Below, one piece after another: positions 45,497 through 53,181 of a stretch of DNA of 64,000 nucleotides (position 1 is its first letter; each line of letters begins with the position of its first letter). The notes beneath the pieces were generated by a model. That model was not told the origin of the DNA, ran no database searches, and saw nothing but the letters and a program-made list of their open reading frames with translations. Source of the DNA: Saprospiraceae bacterium (GTDB taxonomy: Bacteria > Bacteroidota > Bacteroidia > Chitinophagales > Saprospiraceae); the NCBI GenBank assembly GCA_016712145.1, contig JADJRO010000001.1, forward strand, positions 682,001 through 746,000. The letters run 5' to 3'. A program made the translations under genes and the position numbers.

Positions 45497-46003
45497 ATGA
45501 GAGGTAAAACTAAAAATCTGCTTTCAATTCCCAGCATTTTCTTTTGTTTAGGAATTTGCTTTATAGCCTGTACAGGAGATGATACCGGCTCAGTAATTCC
45601 AAAAATTGAATTTATTGGACTTACAAAAACACGTATGATCCAAGGAGATTTTTTTGAAGATTCCTTAAGGCTCTTACTGAAATTTGAAGATGGTGATGGG
45701 GATTTAGGCTTTCCTCAAAACGACAATCGATATGACATAAGCCTGACAGACAGTCGCAATAATCAGATACAAGATCAATATAAATTGCCAGCGCTACCAG
45801 ATTCCGAAGGACGACCTCAAAAAGGCCAGATGAGTATCCTGGTTTTTACCAGTTGCTGTCTGTTTAAGGATCAAATCCCCCCCTGCAGTTCACCTCCGCA
45901 ATATCCATTGGACTCTTTGGTTTATAAAATCGTGTTGCGCGACCGTGGTGGACATGTAAGTGATACTGTTTTAAGCAGTAAAGTTTATCTTGAATGTATT
46001 TAA
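45497..46003 (+). CDS. Hypothetical lipoprotein, 168 aa
   Basis: Lipoprotein signal with GICFIAC (lipid Cys about 25). The body has one acidic segment FEDGDGDLGFPQNDNRYD, which resembles a pattern common in Bacteroidota lipoproteins of unknown role, and two Cys clusters (SCCLF and PPCSSP). Its function is unknown. It starts 6 bases from the LuxE-like gene on the other strand, so the two share a control region that must overlap both 5' ends. Confidence 0.75.
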   Translation: MRGKTKNLLSIPSIFFCLGICFIACTGDDTGSVIPKIEFIGLTKTRMIQGDFFEDSLRLLLKFEDGDGDLGFPQNDNRYDISLTDSRNNQIQDQYKLPALPDSEGRPQKGQMSILVFTSCCLFKDQIPPCSSPPQYPLDSLVYKIVLRDRGGHVSDTVLSSKVYLECI

Positions 46004-46053
46004 TCTATAAATTCATGGACCATTTAAAAAGACTCTAAAATCCCAGTAAATTC

Positions 46054-46413
46054 TTATTTAGGTTTCAATGCTTCCTTTCCACCTTCTATTGCCTGTTTTG
46101 TATGGCCAATAAAAAGTTTTGATCCAATTTTTACAACCGGACGTTTCAGAAATGTATAATCAGATAGTATTAACTTTTTAAAATCTGCTTCGGTTAGTTT
46201 TTTATCCTTCAATCCCAAACTTTGATATTTTACAGCTTTACGACTAAATAAGGCTTCATAAGAACCCGCAAGCGAAGCCAGCAGGTCAAGTTCTTTTTCA
46301 CTGATGGGGTTTTGTTTGATATCAGACAGTTCACAAGAATCCGTATTGAGATCACTTAATATTTTTTTACAAGTTCCACAATGGGTTAAATGGTAAATTT
46401 TGTTTTTCTTCAT
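46054..46413 (-). CDS. ArsC/Spx-family thioredoxin-fold protein
   Basis: Glutaredoxin-like arsenate reductase family. The redox motif is THCGTCKK at residues about 10-17. The block LKRPVVKIGSKLFIGH at about 88-103 is the RP(VI) motif of ArsC/Spx proteins. 119 aa. In Firmicutes this fold also includes the Spx regulator, but a plain reductase/stress protein is the safer reading here. No arsenic-resistance genes lie nearby. Confidence 0.85.
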   Translation of the reverse strand: MKKNKIYHLTHCGTCKKILSDLNTDSCELSDIKQNPISEKELDLLASLAGSYEALFSRKAVKYQSLGLKDKKLTEADFKKLILSDYTFLKRPVVKIGSKLFIGHTKQAIEGGKEALKPK

Positions 46414-46435
46414 ACTTTAATTGTAATTAAACTTT

Positions 46436-47262
46436 ATGGAAACGAATTGGATCCTGCATCCAGATGGTAGCTTGTATCATCTAAAGCTAAAGCCCGGTGA
46501 TTTAGCACCAATCATTCTCAGTGTAGGCGATCCGGATCGAGTCCGCATTTTATCCAGGTATTTAGATCTTATTGAATTACAAGTTGAATCCAGAGAATTT
46601 TTCACAGTTACGGGATATTTATCCGGCAAACGAATCAGTATTCTATCAACCGGAATTGGCACAGACAATATAGATATTGTAATGAATGAAGTGGATGCTT
46701 TGTTTAATATTGATTTAAAACTGGAAAACCAAAGGATGAACTTATTAAAATCACATGGATTCGATTGGGTACAGCAGTAGCTATCCAAGAAAACATTCCA
46801 TTGGACAGTATTTTAATTACGGATTGGAGTCTTGGTACTGATAATTTGGCTGATTTTTACCAACCACATACGATTCCCGTTGCAGAGATGGCAAATGGAA
46901 TTCGTTATTTTTTATACCGTGCGGACCCATCTTTATTAAATGCATTTCTTCATCCGGATTTGATTATTGGAAATACCTTAACTGCAGTAGGTTTCTACGG
47001 ACCCCAAGGAAGATCCAACCGAATGAAACAATCTAATTTCTTACAACAATTGGAAGCACTTGATTTAATAGGCATTGGAAAAATATCAAATCTTGAAATG
47101 GAAACTTCTGGAATTTATGGTTTAAGTCAATTGTTTGGATATCAGGCGCTGTCCATCAATGCAATTTTAGCAAATAGAATTACAAGAAACTTCTCCAAGA
47201 ATCCTGAAAAAACGATAGTACGTATGATTGAAATTTGTTTAGAAAAAATATCAGCTCTTTAA
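46436..47262 (+). pseudogene. Nucleoside phosphorylase (uridine phosphorylase-like), frameshifted
   Basis: PNP/UDP-1 family enzyme that cleaves nucleosides with phosphate. The first part has LAPIILSVGDPDRVRILSRYL and the phosphate/ribose motif ISILSTGIGTDNIDIVMNE. The second has IRLGTAVAIQENIPLDS and LEMETSGIYGLSQLFG, the purine/uridine-binding Glu motif. The frame breaks between them. One extra A in the run at 46725-46728 joins LKLEKPKDELIKITWIRLGT in a continuous 275-aa protein. The conserved halves and normal total length argue for a sequencing indel. Because mqnD is close by, a futalosine-specific member (MqnB) was considered, but the sequence looks more like uridine phosphorylase. Confidence 0.85.
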
Positions 47263-47922
47263 TAAGGCAGCCTGGGCTTTATTATGGTCGTCTAAAAACT
47301 TTTGCAAACCGATATCCGTTAATGGATGCTTTAACAAAGAGAGGATTGCATCTAAAGGGCAGGTCACCACATCAGCCCCTGCTTTAGCAGCCTCCACAAT
47401 GTGCAATCCGTTCCGTATAGATGCGGCTAGAATTTCAGTTTCAAATCCTTGTAAAGAGTAAATCTCAAAAATATCAGTAATCAATTGCATTCCATCCCAA
47501 CTTGTATCATCGATTCGGCCTATAAAGGGTGAAATATAAGTTGCACCCGCTTTTGCCACCAGAATGGCTTGACCCGCGCTAAAAACGAGGGTGCAATTCG
47601 TCTTTATTTCTAGACTTTTTAATTCTGCGATTGCCTTAATTCCGTCTTTGATCATTGGAACTTTCACAACAATATTTTCAGCAATTTCAGCCAACTCCCT
47701 GGCTTCTTTCATCATGCCTTTGTAGTCTGTTGAGATGACCTCTGCGCTCACATCGCCTTTTACAAGTTCACAGATTTTGTGGTAATGCCGATAGATATTT
47801 TCTTTTCCGGTGATTCCTTCTTTTGCCATCAAACTGGGATTGGTAGTTACCCCATCCAGGATGCCCAGGTCTTTGGCTTCCTTGATTTGATCCAAATTGG
47901 CTGTGTCTATAAAAAATTTCAT
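47251..47922 (-). CDS. tal: Transaldolase / fructose-6-phosphate aldolase family
   Basis: Short (subfamily 3B-type) transaldolase acting in the pentose phosphate pathway. The start is the ATG at 47922 (MKFFIDTANLDQIKEAKDLG). The Schiff-base Lys is in NIVVKVPMIKDGIKA near residue 85, with GVTTNPSLMAKEG near 25 and CTLVFSAGQAILVAKAGA and SPFIGRIDD as further family blocks. 223 aa. It overlaps the 3' end of the convergent phosphorylase gene by 12 bases and lies about 20 bases downstream of the SRP RNA on the same strand. Confidence 0.93.
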   Translation of the reverse strand: MKFFIDTANLDQIKEAKDLGILDGVTTNPSLMAKEGITGKENIYRHYHKICELVKGDVSAEVISTDYKGMMKEARELAEIAENIVVKVPMIKDGIKAIAELKSLEIKTNCTLVFSAGQAILVAKAGATYISPFIGRIDDTSWDGMQLITDIFEIYSLQGFETEILAASIRNGLHIVEAAKAGADVVTCPLDAILSLLKHPLTDIGLQKFLDDHNKAQAALLKS

Positions 47923-47940
47923 GGTTCTGCTTGGATTATT

Positions 47941-48035
47941 AAAAAGGCAAGAGTCCATCGCACCGCTCAACCACTCGCCCTTGCTGTATTTCTACCCTGG
48001 GGGATTCAGCAGGAGCTGGTCGTGAACTCTCACCG
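47941..48035 (-). ncRNA. ffs: Small bacterial signal recognition particle RNA (4.5S)
   Basis: On the minus strand the RNA has the SRP helix-8 pattern: CAGG, then a GTA/TAC stem closed by a GAAA tetraloop, then AGCAAGG (plus coordinates 47980-48000). The ends pair perfectly over 12 bases (GGTGAGAGTTCA with TGGACTCTTGCC, 48023-48034 and 47946-47957), with GCTC/GAGC pairs further in. A T-run follows at 47945-47941. The -7 element TAATTTTG lies 5-6 bases before the predicted 5' end. It binds Ffh for co-translational membrane targeting. Confidence 0.93.
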
Positions 48036-48039
48036 GCGG

Positions 48040-48047
48040 CAAAATTA
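48040..48047 (-). promoter_or_regulatory. -7 promoter element of the SRP RNA gene
   Basis: TAATTTTG on the minus strand matches TAnnTTTG exactly and is placed so that transcription would begin at about 48034-48035, the first paired base of the SRP RNA. Confidence 0.65.
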
Positions 48048-48102
48048 AGATAATAAATAAGATTCAGAGGAGCTTGTCTAAATATTCTGGACAATTTCTG
48101 AA

Positions 48103-48804
48103 TTAGCCATTGGGTCGCGGAAAAAAGGCCTTAAATGGATTAAAATTTTTATCTGAGGGTGGAAAATGAGTGAATTCCATCCATTCTTTAGTAACCGGAT
48201 GGGTAAATCCGAGTTGATATGCAAATAAACCAAGACTTTCATGTTTAATTCCATGGGAAATTCCATATTTACTATCCCCCTTTATAGGAAAACCCATATG
48301 CGCTAATTGAGCCCTGATCTGATGGGATCGACCTGTATCCAGGGTGATATCCAACAGCGCAAATCCTTTAATATTTGCAAGTACCTTATAATGTAACTTA
48401 CATAGCTTGCAATCCTTTTTAGGGTGATCGTACACTTTTGATTTGTTTTTTGATTCATCTTTTGTTAAATAATGAACCAAATCTGCCTCTTCGATATCCG
48501 GATGTTTTTCTGTTATTGCCAAATACTTTTTCTTAATTAAACCGGCTTTCATTTGATCTTGAAGCCTTGTGGTTGCTTTGGACGTTTTCCCAAACAACAT
48601 GATTCCACCTACAGGTCTATCCAATCGGTGAATTGAACCTAAATAAACATTCCCTGGCTTTTCGTATTTAATACGTATGAATTCCTTCAACAAATCAAAT
48701 AAGTTTTCATCGCCGGTATGATCACCCTGCGACAAAAGTCCGGCAGGCTTTTCAAGGATGAGGATGTGATTATCTTCGTAAATTATAAATGGATCGAATT
48801 TCAT
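48103..48804 (-). CDS. RluA family pseudouridine synthase
   Basis: RNA modification enzyme. The catalytic Asp is in the motif GSIHRLDRPVGGIMLFGK near 56-72. The RluA-family blocks YLAITEKHPD and DTGRSHQIRAQLAHMGFPIKGDSKYG (about 165-190) are clear. There is no S4 domain. The start is the ATG at 48804 (MKFDPFIIYEDNHILIL); it shares two bases with the ATG of mqnD on the other strand. 233 aa. The target uridine (rRNA or tRNA) is not evident. Confidence 0.9.
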   Translation of the reverse strand: MKFDPFIIYEDNHILILEKPAGLLSQGDHTGDENLFDLLKEFIRIKYEKPGNVYLGSIHRLDRPVGGIMLFGKTSKATTRLQDQMKAGLIKKKYLAITEKHPDIEEADLVHYLTKDESKNKSKVYDHPKKDCKLCKLHYKVLANIKGFALLDITLDTGRSHQIRAQLAHMGFPIKGDSKYGISHGIKHESLGLFAYQLGFTHPVTKEWMEFTHFPPSDKNFNPFKAFFPRPNG

Positions 48805-49636
48805 GGATAGCAATAATCGGATAAAATTAGCCATTTCGCCCTGCCCAAACGATACTTATATTTTTGGAGCTTGGATAAACAATTTATTAGGCAATCCAAA
48901 AGAGCTGGAAATAAGCTGCGATTATATGGATATTCAAGAATTAAATGAACAAGCCCTTACTGGTGCTTACGATGTGATAAAATTCAGCGCAGCAATACTC
49001 CCTAAAATTATTGATCGTTATTGGATATCCGAAACAGGCGCTGCTGCTGGCTTCGATACGGGACCCATATTGGTTGCAACTCGTGATTTCGACCTCAAAG
49101 AGCTTACAAACAAACGCATTGTCTTGCCAGGTAAGGATACCACTGCAGCTTTACTTTTTCGGAATTTATTTCCAGAAGTCAATAAACTATCCTTTAAGGT
49201 TTTTTCAGAAATAGAACAAAGTGTGCTGCTTGGAACGCATGATGCGGGGGTAATCATTCATGAAAGCCGTTTTAATTATAAAGAAAAAGGACTTATCGAA
49301 TTGGCCGATTTAGGCAAGTTGTGGGTTGAAAAAACAGGCTATCCAATCCCATTGGGATTAATCGGTATTCGTAAATCATTGGGTATGGAAAAAGCAAGCG
49401 ACTTGCAACAGACTATCCGTAAAAGTCTGGATTATGCACATCTCAATGAACAGCTGTTAATGCCATATATCCAACAGCACGCAAGCGAAATGAGCCCAGA
49501 TGTCATACAAAAACACATTCGTTTATATGTAAACCAATTTACTTTAGAACTTGGCAAGCTTGGCAGGTCAGCCCTTTCAAGCCTATTTGAAGCTCTAAAT
49601 CCCCCATTCAATACCAGAAACAATATATTTATATAA
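48803..49636 (+). CDS. mqnD: 1,4-dihydroxy-6-naphthoate synthase
   Basis: Enzyme of the futalosine menaquinone pathway that converts cyclic dehypoxanthinyl futalosine to 1,4-dihydroxy-6-naphthoate. It has the MqnA/MqnD periplasmic-binding-like fold. AISPCPNDTYIFGAW is at residues 9-23, with DVIKFSAAILPKI near 60, GAAAGFDTGPILVA near 77-90 and DAGVIIHESRFNY near 150. 277 aa, normal length. Its ATG (48803) overlaps the RluA ATG (48804 on the other strand). The UbiD-family tail at the start of the window could encode a later step of the same pathway. Confidence 0.93.
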   Translation: MDSNNRIKLAISPCPNDTYIFGAWINNLLGNPKELEISCDYMDIQELNEQALTGAYDVIKFSAAILPKIIDRYWISETGAAAGFDTGPILVATRDFDLKELTNKRIVLPGKDTTAALLFRNLFPEVNKLSFKVFSEIEQSVLLGTHDAGVIIHESRFNYKEKGLIELADLGKLWVEKTGYPIPLGLIGIRKSLGMEKASDLQQTIRKSLDYAHLNEQLLMPYIQQHASEMSPDVIQKHIRLYVNQFTLELGKLGRSALSSLFEALNPPFNTRNNIFI

Positions 49637-49742
49637 TTGATTTTAAATATATTACATATTAATTTAATAAAATCTTTATTAAACACTAAAATATAACCAT
49701 TTACATATAGTGTTTTTTAATAATATATTATATATTTACGCT

Positions 49743-49809
49743 GTGTAAGTTTTGGTTATTAAATGTAAAATTCGTTTTTGCTCGTGAAAAGTCACGAGCA
49801 ATTTTTTTT
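49743..49809 (+). ncRNA. Candidate short RNA ending at a terminator
   Basis: A near-consensus -7 box (TATATTTA at 49731-49738) would start a transcript near 49743. That transcript would carry the 18-base repeat AGTTTTGGTTATTAAATG and stop at the strong terminator at 49778-49809, about 65 bases in all. No known RNA family was recognised. Confidence 0.3.
49778..49809 (+). terminator. Strong rho-independent terminator, first of two before ald
   Basis: Perfect 10-bp stem TTGCTCGTGA (49778-49787) / TCACGAGCAA (49792-49801), loop AAAG, followed by eight T (49802-49809). Confidence 0.92.
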
Positions 49810-50108
49810 AAGCACCCAACATCCCCGGAAAAACCAGATTCCCTGGTTTTCCAATTCAATAAATTAAATTCTCTTCTTGAATTTTAACGCACGAATCCAT
49901 TTTATTATACGCTTATTTCTGGCTTAAATAGTGGCCCTTTGATTCTCCTATACTAATACTACCAAGCATTCGTTAAAGCTTTCCTGCTTTTAATTTAAAG
50001 TACTTCTAAATTAAATTCAAGGCTGCTTGCCTCATACCGATCATTTTTGGCACAGTTCTTGGAATAATTCTAAACGAGTTTTGAGTTTTGGTTATTAAAT
50101 GAAGATTT

Positions 50109-50140
50109 GCCCGTATAACTGTATACGGGCTATCTTTTTT
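50109..50140 (+). terminator. Rho-independent terminator or attenuator upstream of ald
   Basis: Perfect 9-bp stem GCCCGTATA (50109-50117) / TATACGGGC (50122-50130), loop ACTG, followed by TATCTTTTTT. It sits 69 bases before the ald ATG, so it could act as an attenuator in the ald leader or end a short RNA. Confidence 0.85.
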
Positions 50141-50208
50141 AAGGCGGTTCCCTTTTATTTCCTTCCTTATTGTATTTTCGCCTTTTCAAATACTAAACTC
50201 CTTTTCCC

Positions 50209-51321
50209 ATGATTATTGGTGTTCCCAAAGAAATTAAAAGCAACGAAAACCGTGTGGCCCTTACCCCTGCGGGTGCTCTCGAATTAAGTAAAAGAGGTCA
50301 CAAACTTTATATTCAATCGACAGCTGGCGAAGGGAGCGGATTTACGGATCAAATGTATAAAGATGCCGGTGCCTCTATTTTAAATCATATTGAAGAAGTC
50401 TATGGTATCGCTGAAATGATAATAAAGGTCAAAGAACCAATAGCTTCAGAATATCCTTTGGTTAAAGAAAATCAACTCATATTCACTTATTTTCATTTTG
50501 CTTCTTATGAGCCTTTAACGAAAGCCATGATAGAAAGCGGTGCTATTTGTCTTGCATACGAAACGGTTGAATTGGCCGATCGCAGCCTGCCTTTATTGGT
50601 CCCAATGTCTGAAGTTGCCGGAAGAATGGCAATCCAGGAAGGAGCTAAGTTTTTAGAAAAGCCTCAAAAAGGCAAAGGGATCCTGTTAGGCGGTGTTCCA
50701 GGTGTTCCACCAGCTAAAGTATTGGTATTGGGGGGAGGCATCGTAGGAACTCAATCTGCAAAGATGGCCGCTGGAATGGGTGCTCAGGTTATTTTACTGG
50801 ATGTGAGTTTACCTCGTTTGCGTTATTTGGCTGATGTACTGCCACCAAACGTCACTACCATGTATTCCAATGAATTAACCATACGGGAATTGGTCAAAAC
50901 CCACGATTTAATTGTTGGAGCTGTTTTAATTCCTGGTGCTAAAGCGCCTAGCCTGGTAACTCGCGATATGCTTAAAACCATGCAACCTGGAACTGTGCTT
51001 GTTGATGTGGCAATAGATCAAGGGGGTTGTATGGAAACCAGTAAACCAACAACGCATGATGATCCAATTTATATAATTGATGAGGTGGTTCATTATTGTG
51101 TAGCGAATATGCCCGGTGCTGTTCCTTTTACCTCAACATTGGCCTTAACAAATGCAACCTTGCCTTTTGCTATTCAATTGGCAGACAAAGGCTGGAAAGC
51201 AGCCTGCAAAGACAGCAAACCACTTTCTAGTGGACTGAATGTCGTTCATGGCAAGGTAGTTTATAAGGGGGTAGCCGACGCTTTTGGCTTACCTTATGTC
51301 GATGTCAGCCAGGTTCTTTAG
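50209..51321 (+). CDS. ald: Alanine dehydrogenase
   Basis: NAD-dependent enzyme interconverting alanine and pyruvate plus ammonia. N-terminal MIIGVPKEIKSNENRVALTP is the family signature. The NAD fold is near 172 (VLVLGGGIVGTQSAKMAAGMGAQV), and the catalytic-region block VGAVLIPGAKAPSLVTRDML is near 240-260. 370 aa, normal. The leader upstream contains a possible attenuator hairpin. A relative of PntA1, but the length and N-terminus clearly mark Ald. Confidence 0.96.
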   Translation: MIIGVPKEIKSNENRVALTPAGALELSKRGHKLYIQSTAGEGSGFTDQMYKDAGASILNHIEEVYGIAEMIIKVKEPIASEYPLVKENQLIFTYFHFASYEPLTKAMIESGAICLAYETVELADRSLPLLVPMSEVAGRMAIQEGAKFLEKPQKGKGILLGGVPGVPPAKVLVLGGGIVGTQSAKMAAGMGAQVILLDVSLPRLRYLADVLPPNVTTMYSNELTIRELVKTHDLIVGAVLIPGAKAPSLVTRDMLKTMQPGTVLVDVAIDQGGCMETSKPTTHDDPIYIIDEVVHYCVANMPGAVPFTSTLALTNATLPFAIQLADKGWKAACKDSKPLSSGLNVVHGKVVYKGVADAFGLPYVDVSQVL

Positions 51322-51433
51322 AAATTTGCCTAAACAATTTACAAAAAATTTTTTCCTTTAAATACTTGCAGGAACCTAAATGTCGTACTAACTTGAACGG
51401 TCATTTATTTTGTTCACATTTAAACCAATACCT

Positions 51434-51679
51434 ATGAATATAACCTTGGATGAGCTCCGCACAATTAAACACAATTTACCTACCGGAAGCATTCGTAAAA
51501 TTGCGGATGAATTAAATCTGGATGAACAGGTTGTGCGAAATTACTTTGGAGCGCATCATCTTGAAAACAGCGGCAATCATATTCAGCCCGGTCCAAATGG
51601 AGGGATCGTTCACATTGAGGATGAACGAATTTTAAATTTAGCAAAAAAACTCATTCAAGAAAACGCCAAACAAAATTAA
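51434..51679 (+). CDS. Small putative DNA-binding protein, 81 aa
   Basis: Starts at the ATG 51434 (MNITLDELRTIKHNLPTGS). The segment SIRKIADELNLDEQVVRNYFG has the spacing of a helix-turn-helix, followed by a short linker and a helical tail (ERILNLAKKLIQEN). Similar small proteins occur across Bacteroidota. Its target is unknown. It lies 112 bases after ald, before a terminator. Confidence 0.7.
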   Translation: MNITLDELRTIKHNLPTGSIRKIADELNLDEQVVRNYFGAHHLENSGNHIQPGPNGGIVHIEDERILNLAKKLIQENAKQN

Positions 51680-51709
51680 TTAAGTCTTATTACCTTACCT
51701 ATTTATTGA

Positions 51710-51748
51710 GGGTTTGCTTTCTTGAACATTAGCAGACCCTTTTTTTTA
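51710..51748 (+). terminator. Rho-independent terminator after the 81-aa gene
   Basis: Stem GGGTTTGC (51710-51717) / GCAGACCC (51732-51739) with one mismatch and a 14-base loop, followed by eight T from 51740. It ends the ald/81-aa region and lies only 20-30 bases before the MATE coding start. Confidence 0.8.
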
Positions 51749-51767
51749 TTCCTTTATTGTAGAAATT

Positions 51768-53087
51768 TTGAATAGACAACAACAGTTGGATTTATTGAAA
51801 CTGGCATTCCCAATTATTTTAGGGAATTTGTCTCAAATGATGCTGAATATTATTGATTCAGCCATGGTTGGTCACTTAAGTTATAAACATTTGGCAGCAT
51901 CATCATTAGTTACCAATATGATTGGATTGCCTTATGTATTATGCATAGGTTTTACCGTAGCTATTTCACCATTAGTTGCAGAATTAAAAGGTGCAAAAAA
52001 ACCGGAATCTTGTGGAGCACTTTTAAATAACGCATTTTATCTTAATGTTTCAGTAGCTATCTTAACATCTTGGTTACTCTATATTTTTGGAGGAGTTATT
52101 TTCCATCTTGGACAAGATCCAGAAGTTGCAAGCCTTGGCCTTCCGTATATGAATTGGATGCTTTGGTCAATTGTTCCTATGACCGTATTTCTAAGTATAA
52201 AACAATTTTGTGATGGTTTAAATTTTACAAAAATTCCTATGATTCTTTCATTGGCATCCATCCCTATGAATGCATTTTTAAATTATTTACTTATTTATGG
52301 GAATTATGGTTTCCCAAAAATGGAATTGGTTGGTGCCGGTGTAGCAACATTTATTACCCGGATTTTCATAGCGCTTGCATTGGGTATCTATGTTTTGTAT
52401 CACTCACGATACAAAATATATCAGCTTAGTAATCGCACCATTGACCGATTGCAATTACAAAAAATCTCTCGTCTTGCATTACCCAGTGCGTGGCAATATG
52501 TAAGTGAAATTGGAGCGTTTGTCGTATTGGGTATTTTAGTCGGTTGGTTTGGCGCAACCCAACAGGCAGCGCATCAGGTATCACTTTCTGTTGCAGCTTT
52601 GACCTTTATGGTGTCTATCGGGTTATCCACTGCAGGTTCAATTAAAGTAGGTGAAGCCTTTGGCATGAAAGACATTCACCTGGTCCGAAAAATAGGGGTT
52701 TCTGTTTTACAGTTTTCAGCAATTTATGGCAGTATTTGTGCAGTGTTTTTTATAATTTTCAGAAATCAAATTCCTTATCTGTTTACATCCGATCCAGAGG
52801 TCATACATCACGCGGCGTTGTTGTTTTTATTTGCAGCAGCGTTTCAATTAGGTGATTCCATTCAAGCAGTTGGGATTGGTGTTTTGCGAGGAATTCAAGA
52901 TGTTAAGCTGCCTACGATTTACACCACCTTGTGTTATTGGTTTGTAGGGATTCCCATTGGTTATTTTTTAAGTGTAGTACTCAATTGGCAAGTTTCAGGT
53001 GTTTGGACTGGATTTATCGTATGCCTTAGCAGCATGGCATTCTTATTATATCGTCGCTTTCTTCGAATTACCAGTTCATTTAATTGA
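51768..53087 (+). CDS. MATE family multidrug/Na+ efflux transporter
   Basis: Twelve-helix antiporter that exports drugs or toxic compounds. The N-terminal LLKLAFPIILGNLSQMMLNIIDSAMVGHL is the MATE signature, and the half-repeat ISRLALPSAWQYVSEIGAFVVLG near 225 marks the second six-helix bundle. 439 aa. The start appears to be TTG at 51768, as no ATG lies upstream in frame before a stop and the N-terminus is complete from there. It follows a terminator closely, so it must have its own promoter in a very short space. Confidence 0.9.
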   Translation: MNRQQQLDLLKLAFPIILGNLSQMMLNIIDSAMVGHLSYKHLAASSLVTNMIGLPYVLCIGFTVAISPLVAELKGAKKPESCGALLNNAFYLNVSVAILTSWLLYIFGGVIFHLGQDPEVASLGLPYMNWMLWSIVPMTVFLSIKQFCDGLNFTKIPMILSLASIPMNAFLNYLLIYGNYGFPKMELVGAGVATFITRIFIALALGIYVLYHSRYKIYQLSNRTIDRLQLQKISRLALPSAWQYVSEIGAFVVLGILVGWFGATQQAAHQVSLSVAALTFMVSIGLSTAGSIKVGEAFGMKDIHLVRKIGVSVLQFSAIYGSICAVFFIIFRNQIPYLFTSDPEVIHHAALLFLFAAAFQLGDSIQAVGIGVLRGIQDVKLPTIYTTLCYWFVGIPIGYFLSVVLNWQVSGVWTGFIVCLSSMAFLLYRRFLRITSSFN

Positions 53088-53181
53088 ACTATACCATTGG
53101 ATTTGTTACTTGTAATATCTTTCTTTCTATTTGATTTTTTAAAATTCGATCTAGGATTCTTTTAGACCAATATAATGTCAG

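Larger units (their letters stand above)
49637..50208. other. Intergenic region with two terminator hairpins and an 18-base direct repeat (572 bp)
   Basis: An AT-rich stretch upstream of alanine dehydrogenase. Two copies of AGTTTTGGTTATTAAATG lie at 49748-49765 and 50084-50101; each is followed within about 30 bases by a perfect hairpin and T-run (listed separately). Another hairpin GGAAAAACCAG/CTGGTTTTCC with one bulged base lies at 49827-49852. A TATATTTA element at 49731-49738 is close to a Bacteroidota -7 box. No protein gene was supported. Confidence 0.75.

Noticed and set aside
46436..47262. Futalosine hydrolase (mqnB) for the nucleoside phosphorylase
   Set aside because: The LEMETSGIYGL block, phosphate motif and length fit uridine phosphorylase-type enzymes better; closeness to mqnD alone is not enough.
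48040..48100. TTG element upstream of the SRP RNA -7 box
   Set aside because: No TTG lies within 17-23 bases of the -7 element, so only the -7 box is reported.
50101..50211. Short frame from the second 18-base repeat through the hairpin to the ald start
   Set aside because: It spans a terminator stem and has no protein-like features; mentioned only as part of the repeat/attenuator finding.
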